Positions 1 to 4,737 of a stretch of DNA of 12,761 nt are shown piece by piece (the stretch's first letter is position 1; each line of letters begins with the position of its first letter). The notes below the pieces were generated by a model that worked only from the letters and a program-made list of their open reading frames with translations, was not told the DNA's origin and did no database searches. Source of the DNA: UBA4655 sp964585575. Lineage in GTDB: Bacteria; Planctomycetota; Planctomycetia; Pirellulales; UBA1268. The translations under genes and the position numbers were made by a program. The stretch is taken from positions 1-12,761 of the forward strand of contig CAZPEM010000101.1 in NCBI GenBank assembly GCA_964585575.1. The letters run 5' to 3'.

Positions 1-74
1 TTGATCGCCTGCCGGCTGTGCGCGTCGTTGGCGTACAGGGCAAACAAGAAACTCGTATCGACGCACGTCACCAT
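1..74 (-). CDS. PIN-domain toxin, N-terminal fragment (runs off the window)
   Basis: The 24 visible codons read MVTCVDTSFLFALYANDAHS and then RQAI. This is the typical first strand of a PIN-domain nuclease: hydrophobic residues, then an early Asp in a D-T/S-S/N motif (Asp6), one of the acidic metal-binding residues. PIN toxins of the VapC type are Mg-dependent RNases. The ATG at 74 lies inside the last codons of the upstream antitoxin gene (7-base overlap), the usual antitoxin-toxin arrangement with translational coupling. The rest of the protein, including the other acidic residues, lies outside the window, so integrity of the toxin cannot be judged. Confidence 0.8.
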   Translation of the reverse strand, partial: MVTCVDTSFLFALYANDAHSRQAI

Positions 75-319
75 CGTCCGCTGGCTTCTTGAATGATCGC
101 CGCCGACTCCTTGGCGGTGAGGACTGGCTCTGCGGAGCGGTCTCTCGCGACGGCCGGGCTTTGCGACCAGTCCACGCGGCCGATCGCCCCGACTCGCTCG
201 GGTACCAGGCGAGCCACCGGTTTGCCCCGCTGCGTGATGAGGATTTCCTCACCTGCTTTGATCCAGCGGAGCAGGCTTGAATAACGATTGCGGAGGTCTC
301 GAACGGTCGCTTTTCTCAT
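68..319 (-). CDS. Phd/YefM-type antitoxin
   Basis: The 83-residue product begins MRKATVRDLRNRYSSLLRWI and continues with GEEILITQRGKPVARLVP. This is the Phd/YefM/VapB-like N-terminal DNA-binding fold: a strand, an R-D-L helix, then I-T-x-R-G-K-P-V-A-x-L. Such antitoxins bind and neutralise the toxin and repress their own operon. The C-terminal part (about residues 50-83) would be the flexible toxin-binding tail. I chose the ATG at 319 over an in-frame ATG at 328 because the latter lies inside the predicted -10 box and GGAG directly precedes 319. The gene overlaps the PIN toxin start by 7 bases. Confidence 0.82.
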   Translation of the reverse strand: MRKATVRDLRNRYSSLLRWIKAGEEILITQRGKPVARLVPERVGAIGRVDWSQSPAVARDRSAEPVLTAKESAAIIQEASGRW

Positions 320-326
320 GTGCTCC

Positions 327-355
327 ATTTTAGTGGCACTAGGACACAAGTTCAA
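327..355 (-). promoter_or_regulatory. Sigma-70-type promoter of the antitoxin/PIN operon
   Basis: On the minus strand there is TTGAAC (350-355), a 17-base spacer and TAAAAT (327-332), close to TTGACA-17-TATAAT. The predicted transcription start is about position 320, right before the ATG at 319, so the mRNA would be leaderless or nearly so. The promoter lies inside the 3' end of a broken rmlD fragment. Confidence 0.6.
331..341. promoter_or_regulatory. Palindromic candidate operator over the promoter
   Basis: TAGTGGCACTA is a 5-1-5 palindrome covering the spacer and the edge of the -10 box of the antitoxin promoter. Phd-type antitoxins repress their own operons by binding short palindromes, so this is the obvious operator candidate. 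The link is inferred from position and symmetry. Confidence 0.5.
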
Positions 356-419
356 ATCTCAGTTCCCGCCCCACCTGCCCGTCCTTGCCGAGCAACAGGA
401 TCTTCGGAGAGGTGGTCAT
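339..419 (-). pseudogene. rmlD: rmlD 5' fragment (dTDP-4-dehydrorhamnose reductase N-terminus)
   Basis: A 26-codon frame begins MTTSPKILLLGKDGQVGREL. This is the first beta strand and Rossmann GxxGQxG nucleotide-binding loop of RmlD, normally a protein of about 290-300 residues. Homology stops after residue 20 and the frame closes six codons later. It starts 3 bases after the stop of the small protein gene at 423. The fragment cannot be a working reductase. Its tail supplies the promoter of the antitoxin operon. A second rmlD remnant lies at 2017-2276 with a near-identical N-terminus (differences include D/E in the loop). Confidence 0.8.
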
Positions 420-422
420 GCA

Positions 423-647
423 CTATGCCGCATCGGCGTGTTCCCGATACTCGAGATCGGTGACGAGCAGCAGGTCGATGATGTTGAACGTGTCGTCGGG
501 CTGCACGACGACGGTTGTCCGGCCGGTCGATGAGGCCAGGGCGAGCTCCGGGTGAACCACGGGAATCTCCCGCCCGTCGGCCAGGTGCATCACGAACGGC
601 CGAAACGGCTGAGCCTTCAGGGCGCTGCGAAAGTGTTCGACGGTCAT
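423..647 (-). CDS. Conserved small protein of unknown function (74 aa)
   Basis: The product begins MTVEHFRSALKAQPFRPFVM and continues HLADGREIPVVHPELALASS, ending with a hydrophobic stretch containing FNIIDLLLVTDLE. The start at 647 is preceded by AGGAGAG with a 6-base gap, a strong ribosome binding site, so upstream in-frame codons were excluded. The layout (short helix with QPFRPF, then strands with H-x-A-D-G-R and H-P-E) is that of small hypothetical proteins I associate with planctomycetes. No catalytic motif or membrane segment is evident. It follows the nucleotidyltransferase gene by 53 bases, and a promoter-like repeat (684-711) precedes it. Confidence 0.75.
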   Translation of the reverse strand: MTVEHFRSALKAQPFRPFVMHLADGREIPVVHPELALASSTGRTTVVVQPDDTFNIIDLLLVTDLEYREHADAA

Positions 648-683
648 GAGCGACTCTCCTGTGGATTTCCGAGGATCACCCGA

Positions 684-711
684 AATGCACGCCCGTTTAT
701 TCACGTGTCAA
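684..711 (-). promoter_or_regulatory. Candidate promoter of the 74-aa gene (first copy of repeated segment)
   Basis: On the minus strand TTGACA (706-711), a 16-base spacer and TGCATT (684-689) form a promoter with a perfect -35 and a weak -10. The spacer is nearly the same as that of the promoter at 1302-1329. It overlaps the last codons of the nucleotidyltransferase gene, whose TGA stop (701-703) lies in the spacer. Confidence 0.45.
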
Positions 712-712
712 C
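686..712. repeat. 27-bp direct repeat, copy 1
   Basis: Matches 1304-1330 at 24 of 27 positions, in the same orientation. The two copies bracket the nucleotidyltransferase gene. Both contain a minus-strand TTGACA box. Confidence 0.8.
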
Positions 713-1270
713 CAAGCGGACGAGTCGGCGGAAGGCCGGCCGCACTGCCTTGTGCAGGTGCCGCGAAAAGGCTCCGCAGAGACCGTGCACGGCAATGAGT
801 TCGACGACGTCCGCGAAGTCGCGGTGCATGCGACGGGCGTCCCCCTCGCCGCAGGCGAGCTTCGACTCGATCAGGGCCGGTAGTGCCAGCACGGGAAGCC
901 CTTCGATCATCACCGCCACATCCTCGTCGGCCGGGCTCGGTAGCAGCACCTCGCTTCCCTTTCCGGCCCGTTCGCCCGCCGCCACGAACTGCAGCGGGAT
1001 ACCGCCCGAATCGCGAAACTCACGGGCCTGTTCATCCCATCTGAATCCCGCTGCGGTAAGCGCTTCGCGGATTACGGTCATGTCTTCGGTCCGCACCAGG
1101 AGGTCGACATCGACCGTGTTTCGCCGGTATCCGTGCAGGCACACCGCCACTCCCCCAATGACAGTGTGAGGCACACCGGCCGCGGCCAAAGCCTCGTGGC
1201 ATGCGGCGGCTGCTCGCCAGATCGGCTCACTCCCGAGCATCGAGTAGGTTTCCCGGGCAGTGGTCGTCAT
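701..1270 (-). CDS. Nucleotidyltransferase-fold protein (AbiEii/MNT-like)
   Basis: The 189-residue product has the nucleotidyltransferase signature: VIGGVAVCLHG (residues 37-47), then R-N-T-x-DVDLLV (50-59). The Gly-Gly pair (39-40) and Asp54/Asp56 fit the G-G-x(n)-D-x-D metal/NTP site. A later acidic stretch, D-V-A-V-M-I-E-G-L-P, resembles the third strand of AbiEii-type proteins, and K-L-A-C-G-E-G-D-x-R-x-x-x-D is the typical helical region following it. Known relatives transfer nucleotides to tRNA or protein in toxin or antitoxin roles (AbiEii, MNT/HEPN pairs). No AbiEi or HEPN partner is visible nearby, so the exact role is open. The start at 1270 has a weak AGGT upstream; codon 11 is an alternative Met. 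Confidence 0.75.
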   Translation of the reverse strand: MTTTARETYSMLGSEPIWRAAAACHEALAAAGVPHTVIGGVAVCLHGYRRNTVDVDLLVRTEDMTVIREALTAAGFRWDEQAREFRDSGGIPLQFVAAGERAGKGSEVLLPSPADEDVAVMIEGLPVLALPALIESKLACGEGDARRMHRDFADVVELIAVHGLCGAFSRHLHKAVRPAFRRLVRLVDT

Positions 1271-1301
1271 CGTTTTTGTTTACCTGCGGTCGCTATCAAT
1301 A

Positions 1302-1329
1302 AGTGTACGCCCGTTTATTCTCCTGTCAA
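1302..1329 (-). promoter_or_regulatory. Promoter of the nucleotidyltransferase gene
   Basis: Minus strand: TTGACA (1324-1329), a 16-base spacer and TACACT (1302-1307). The predicted start is about position 1295, giving a 5' leader of roughly 25 bases before the ATG at 1270. The same TTGACA plus TACACTT combination occurs at 11543-11570. Confidence 0.55.
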
Positions 1330-1330
1330 C
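1304..1330. repeat. 27-bp direct repeat, copy 2
   Basis: Second copy of the repeat at 686-712, with three mismatches. It contains the -35 box and spacer of the nucleotidyltransferase promoter. Confidence 0.8.
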
Positions 1331-1396
1331 GTCGCCCATGGCGGGAGCTATCATGTGGGGGCAGGTTTCGAGCGTGGTTTCCTAAAGAGGGCTTGG

Positions 1397-1441
1397 CGAC
1401 CCGTGTGTGGCATTGCCGGAGTGATCAGCGCCGATCGGCGG
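1397..1441 (+). pseudogene. asnB 5' fragment (first 13 codons)
   Basis: The 45 bases match 4732-4776, the start of the intact asparagine synthetase gene, with only two differences. It reads MCGIAGVISADRR from GTG at 1403, including the Cys2 that is the catalytic nucleophile of class II glutamine amidotransferases. Both base differences are synonymous (TGT/TGC and ATT/ATC). Similarity stops at the next codon, where IS3 transposase sequence begins on the opposite strand. The fragment cannot make an enzyme. Confidence 0.85.
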
Positions 1442-1442
1442 A

Positions 1443-1619
1443 AGCCGCACACGCGGCGGCGAACCCGGCCGGGGTCCGATAACCCAGCGCGCTGTGAGGC
1501 CGCTGGGTGTTGTATTCATCTCTCCACAAGGCACTGAGCGACCGGGCATCCCGGACACCCTCGAAGATCTCCATAGCGAGGAACTCGTCCCGGAACCGCC
1601 CGTGGAATCGCTCGGCAGC
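1443..1619 (-). mobile_element. IS3-family transposase, C-terminal remnant
   Basis: Read on the minus strand, this encodes about 58 residues typical of the C-terminus of IS3-family OrfB integrases: AERFHGRFRDEFLAMEIF, then WRDEYNTQRPHSALGY and RTPAGFAAAC. The Glu of AERF aligns with the last acidic residue of the DDE triad. Homology is lost upstream at about 1620, so the other catalytic residues and OrfA are gone. The frame runs out into the asnB fragment on its 3' side, so the natural end is missing as well. No terminal inverted repeats were recognised. Confidence 0.8.
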
Positions 1620-1695
1620 TATCTGCGCAAGCAGGCTGCCTAGAACGCACGCGCGACTGCCGACAAGGGCACAACAACTGGCACCGCAACTATTG

Positions 1696-1923
1696 TTACG
1701 CGCTTTCGCGTTGACCTACAGGCTGCAACTCAAACACTCTGCCCAACACCGCAGCCTCTGCCAATCGGCCCGCCTTCAGGGTTGCCCGCACAGCGTCCAG
1801 TTTGCGTGCATCACAGACGCTCAGGTAGGGCGCCCAGCCAGTGTCATCGTCGATCAATTCGACCTCGAGCTCCGCCGCATACCGGCCTTCGTGGATCAAT
1901 GTGAGTTTCTTTTTCTCGCTCAC
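1696..1923 (-). CDS. Small conserved protein, unknown function (75 aa)
   Basis: The product begins (GTG)SEKKKLTLIHEGRYAAELE and continues VELIDDDTGWAPYLSV, then a helical DARKLDAVRATLKAG segment. The start is supported by AGGAGG placed 8 bases before GTG at 1923. It follows, by 12 bases, a truncated ParE-like toxin tail (1936-2016). The strand-rich N-terminus with a helical C-terminus would fit a small antitoxin or toxin partner, but I know no function for it. The C-terminal VFELQPV suggests a complete protein. Confidence 0.65.
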   Translation of the reverse strand: MSEKKKLTLIHEGRYAAELEVELIDDDTGWAPYLSVCDARKLDAVRATLKAGRLAEAAVLGRVFELQPVGQRESA

Positions 1924-1935
1924 GGGCCGAGCCTC

Positions 1936-2016
1936 CTACTGGAACCTTTTGCGAATCCACAGCGGATCCCGCCGAGCATCAATCACGGCCACCACAAGCG
2001 GAGGAGATGCTGACAA
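1936..2016 (-). pseudogene. ParE/RelE-like toxin C-terminal fragment
   Basis: An open frame of 26 codons ends LVVAVIDARRDPLWIRKRFQ. The pattern of hydrophobic strand, then D/H-x-R-R-D-P-x-x-W/I-x-x-R, is typical of the last strand and tail of ParE/RelE-family toxins, which are about 90-110 residues long. Only the tail remains: a stop lies immediately upstream at 2017-2019, where the rmlD remnant ends. Its own stop (1936-1938) sits beside the ribosome binding site of the 75-aa gene, suggesting the two once formed an operon. The family assignment rests on a short stretch. Confidence 0.5.
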
Positions 2017-2276
2017 TCATCGGCCAAGCTGCATCAGGCGGGCTTTCGCATCAGGCCATGCAGAAATCGTCGCCCGGCCATCCTCAAGCTCGGGCCGCCG
2101 GCCGAGGTCGATCGCGAGCGCCGTCAGGTCGGCGAGCAAGGCCGCGCCGGTCGGCGCCCCGCTCCCCCTCCAGCTTCGTGAGCCCATACAAGCCGGACCG
2201 CCGCGAGCGACCGCTGCAGCTCGCGGCCCACCTGCCCTTCCTTGCCGAGCAACAGGATCTTTGGATGTGCGATCAT
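2017..2276 (-). pseudogene. rmlD: rmlD pseudogene with internal deletions
   Basis: Three RmlD landmarks occur in order but in three reading frames. From the ATG at 2276: MIAHPKILLLGKEGQVGREL plus QRSLA, the Rossmann N-terminus. At 2162-2188: YGLTKLEGE, the catalytic YxxxK segment (about residue 130 in the family). At about 2105-2158: GAPTGAALLADLTALAI, matching the region near residue 240 (the QYGAPTGAELLAD stretch of enterobacterial RmlD). About 100 residues are missing at each junction, and the final part (to the TGA at 2017) has no clear RmlD match. It cannot encode an active dTDP-4-dehydrorhamnose reductase. Confidence 0.8.
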
Positions 2277-2360
2277 GCGTTGCGGCCGAACTCCCAGAGG
2301 GAACGACCGCGAAGTATAGGGCTTCGGCGCAGCAATTCGCCGCACGAGCCTCCTGAGCGA

Positions 2361-3182
2361 TCACCGGCGACGGCGATACGCCGTAAGGCCGATGACGAGG
2401 GCCGCCGTGCCGGCCATCGCGAGAGAGGATGGTTCCGGAGCCACGGCGAACTGGCTGTTGTGGTCGAGTACGGCCCAGGCGACGTTATTGGTCGTGTCCA
2501 CGCCCCATGAGCCGAGTTTCGTGTTGTAGCCCGAGGCAGCCCAGCTTCCATTGAAGTTCCAGAGCGATCCGCTCTCGCGTTGGTTGATATTGCCGTAGAC
2601 GGCATTCACCCACGTGCCACCGTCGAGGTTCGGATTGAGCCAGGAGACGTGGATCGCCTCCTCAAAACGGTTCACCTCTTCGTCGAAGCTTCCGGGAATC
2701 ACGACGTAGCTCATCTGGATCACGAACTTCTCTCCCGGGGCGAAGCCGGTCATGTGTATGACGTCGCTTGCCATTCCGAAATAGAGATAATTCATCTGCA
2801 GCGGCGGCTGTGTCGGGTTTCCACCCGGCTCTACCCAAAAGCTCTCGTTGAGCGTGCGAGTGCGCCACGCCATCGAGATGTTTTTCGTCGTTCCCAAATC
2901 GTGGGAAACCGTGGCCCAGGTATTCAGAATGGCACCGCCACCGGAGCCCGTCACGATGGCAGAGCCGGTGACGATCGTGCCGTACTCGTTCGAGTAGCCC
3001 GTTGGGCTCGATACGCTCACAGCGGGGCCAAGCGCCGACATCGTGCCGCTCGAGGTTGCGGTGGCGGAGAGGAGGACCGCATCCGCCCTCGCTGACGACT
3101 CCAAGCCGGCCACCGCTCCCACGGCGATCACCCCGGAAACTCCCCAGGCGACCAGCCGGTCCCACATTCTGCTTTCGGCCAT
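2361..3182 (-). CDS. Secreted PEP-CTERM domain protein
   Basis: The 273-residue product has an N-terminal signal peptide (MWDRLVAWGVSGVIAVGAVA, cleavage probably near ARA-DA) and a C-terminal sorting signal: VAPEPSSLAMAG, a hydrophobic stretch and a final YRRRR. PEP-CTERM tails are recognised by exosortases at the inner membrane, which remove the tail during export, often in exopolysaccharide-producing bacteria. The middle is rich in Gly, Ser, Thr, Asn and aromatic residues and looks like a beta-sandwich matrix protein. No enzyme motif was found. The start at 3182 is preceded by GAGGG. It is divergent from the sigma-54 activator gene and has a candidate sigma-54 promoter upstream. Confidence 0.9.
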   Translation of the reverse strand: MAESRMWDRLVAWGVSGVIAVGAVAGLESSARADAVLLSATATSSGTMSALGPAVSVSSPTGYSNEYGTIVTGSAIVTGSGGGAILNTWATVSHDLGTTKNISMAWRTRTLNESFWVEPGGNPTQPPLQMNYLYFGMASDVIHMTGFAPGEKFVIQMSYVVIPGSFDEEVNRFEEAIHVSWLNPNLDGGTWVNAVYGNINQRESGSLWNFNGSWAASGYNTKLGSWGVDTTNNVAWAVLDHNSQFAVAPEPSSLAMAGTAALVIGLTAYRRRR

Positions 3183-3235
3183 TCCGCCCTCTGCCTGAGT
3201 CCGTTCGAAGAAACCGCGAAACGATCGTCGACTGC

Positions 3236-3251
3236 AGCGAATGGCATGCCG
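3236..3251 (-). promoter_or_regulatory. Candidate sigma-54 (-24/-12) promoter
   Basis: Minus strand CGGCATGCCATTCGCT fits GG-N10-GC, with GGCA at -24 and CGCT at -12. The consensus is TGGCAC-N5-TTGCW, so the flanking T at -26 and one T at -12 are missing. The predicted start near 3225 leaves a leader of about 42 bases before the PEP-CTERM gene. The adjacent sigma-54 activator makes the reading reasonable; GGCATGCC is also a chance palindrome. Confidence 0.35.
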
Positions 3252-3288
3252 CCCATGTTCTGTAGAGGCCTGATGCCCAAAAAGGCAG

Positions 3289-3324
3289 ATTTTTCCGGGG
3301 GAAAAATTTGAAAAACCCCATTTT
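3289..3324. promoter_or_regulatory. AT-rich palindrome and phased A/T tracts (possible bend)
   Basis: ATTTTTCC-GGG-GGAAAAAT (3289-3307) is a perfect 8-bp inverted repeat, followed by AAAAA (3311-3315) and TTTT (3321-3324). The A/T tracts recur about every 9-12 bases, which favours curved DNA. It lies between the candidate sigma-54 promoter and the TTGTGAA repeats. Confidence 0.4.
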
Positions 3325-3381
3325 GTCCGGAAATGCAGGCTTGATCATAGGGCAGGCGCCGCTCAAATGTCTTCATGGTTT

Positions 3382-3428
3382 TTGTGAATGCTTTCACGGC
3401 TCTTGTGAAGGCTCTTGTGTTTTGTGAA
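3382..3428 (+). promoter_or_regulatory. TTGTGAA repeat cluster (candidate activator sites)
   Basis: TTGTGAA occurs at 3382-3388, 3403-3409 and 3422-3428, with a degenerate TTGTGTT at 3415-3421. GTGAA-N4-TTCAC forms an inverted repeat at 3384-3397. The cluster lies 17-63 bases before the activator start and about 130-190 bases upstream of the candidate sigma-54 promoter, the usual distance for an enhancer. The binding protein is inferred, not known. Confidence 0.4.
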
Positions 3429-3444
3429 TCATCGAGGGGGAACG

Positions 3445-4559
3445 ATGTTGCCAGGAACCGATTCACCATTCAAACGAGCACTCGGAGCCCGACATCGATG
3501 GGAACGGATCGTCGGCATGTCGGAGGCAGCCAAGCGGCTCGAAGCGAAAATCGCGAGGCTCTCGACCGTCGACTCGACGCTCCTCATCACCGGTGAAACC
3601 GGCTGCGGCAAGGAGGAGGTCGCCCGGGCCCTCCACAAGGCGGGTCCACGGGCCGCGCGGCCATTCATCGCGGTCAATTGCGGCCCATGGCGGCCACGCT
3701 CATCGAAAGCCAGCTCTTCGGCCACGAGAAAGGCTCGTTCACGGGGGCCGTTGGATCGACGCAGGGCGTGTTCCGTGCCGCGGACGGCGGCGTCGTGTTC
3801 CTGGACGAGATCGGGGAGATGCCGCTCGAGCTCCAGCCAAGACTGCTTCGCGTGTTGCAGGAGCGGGAGGTGACGCCCGTAGGCCGCACGTCCGCGGTCG
3901 CAAGCAACTTCCAAGTGATCGCGGCGACGAACCGAAACCTTGCCGCAGCCGTGGCAGCAGGCACGTACCGTGAGGATCTGTTCTATCGAATCAACACGAT
4001 CGAGATCGAAGTGCCGCCGCTACGGCAGTGCGCGGCGGACATCCCACTTTTCATCCAACACTTCAGCCATTACTTCTCCGATCGGTTCGACATACCGTTG
4101 TGGGAACCGGACCCTGAAACGCTCGCGAGATTCGTTCGCTACCGCTGGCCGGGCAACGTGCGTCAGCTCTCGCAGATGATCGAGCGGGTCTACGCCCTCG
4201 GCGAGGTGCCGTCCCTGGGGGATGCATCGACCGCGGAGGTGCCGGAATCGCCGAGGCCGGCGACGCTCGCTGGCAGCGGTTCTCTCCTGACATCCGGACC
4301 GGATGCATCGGCCTCCTTGCCGCCGCCGATCGACCGGGCTGCAGCGCACGCCGACCCCCCGCTGCCCGTGCTCAATCTCAACGCCCTCCGCACGATGGCC
4401 GTTCGGCAGGCGCTCGCACTGACCGGTGGCCACAAGGGGCGTGCCGCCCGCGTGCTCGGCGTCCACGTCAACACGATGACGAAACTCGTCGAAGAATCGG
4501 TTCCTTCGGCGAGCCGGCGACGTGGCTCCCGATCGAGCCAGCCTCCTCGGCCGCGGTGA
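3445..4559 (+). pseudogene. Sigma-54 activator (AAA+ and Fis-type HTH), frameshifted
   Basis: The first frame (80 codons from the ATG at 3445, GAGGGGG upstream) has the Walker A motif GETGCGKE (residues 50-57) and ends at FIAVNCG. The protein then continues one frame over from 3687: MAATLIESQLFGHEKGSFTG, with the sigma-54 contact loop GSFTGA (usual form GAFTGA), Walker B VVFLDEIGEMP, sensor I ATNRNL and sensor II YRWPGNVRQL. The Fis-type helix-turn-helix is GHKGRAARVLGVHVNTMTKL. Loss of one base between 3684 and 3687 explains the shift. It is either a real inactivating mutation or a draft error. There is no receiver domain, unlike PrsR-type regulators of PEP-CTERM loci. If repaired it would be about 371 residues and act on sigma-54 promoters by ATP hydrolysis. 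Confidence 0.85.
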
Positions 4560-4638
4560 CCGACTTCCCTCGCCGCTCGTGCGGGTCGCTGCAGATTGGG
4601 CGGCAGTTCTGACGTCCTTTGGGTGGGCTCCGCCTTAC

Positions 4639-4670
4639 AAATCCGACACCCTCCGGATTTCGTCTCTTTT
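4639..4670 (+). terminator. Possible rho-independent terminator after the activator gene
   Basis: AAATCCG (4639-4645) pairs with CGGATTT (4654-4660) around an 8-base loop, followed by CGTCTCTTTT. The 7-bp stem is only moderately stable and the T run is short and interrupted. Its place between the activator and asnB supports a weak terminator. Confidence 0.45.
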
Positions 4671-4737
4671 CGCTTTGGCAGAGCGTACGATGCGACGAAG
4701 GGAATCAATACGAGCCTCATTCACGCCTCTTCGACCC

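Noticed and set aside
552..1169. 205-codon plus-strand open frame
   Set aside because: It is antisense to the nucleotidyltransferase gene and its Ser/Arg-rich translation has no domain.
3375..3396. TGG...TGC element before the activator as a sigma-54 promoter
   Set aside because: The spacing is GG-N11-GC instead of N10.
4673..4700. TTGGCAGAGCG... upstream of asnB as a sigma-54 promoter
   Set aside because: No GC at the required 10-base spacing.
4522..4737. Upstream extension of the asnB frame
   Set aside because: Class II amidotransferases need Cys as residue 2, which fixes the start at the GTG at 4738.
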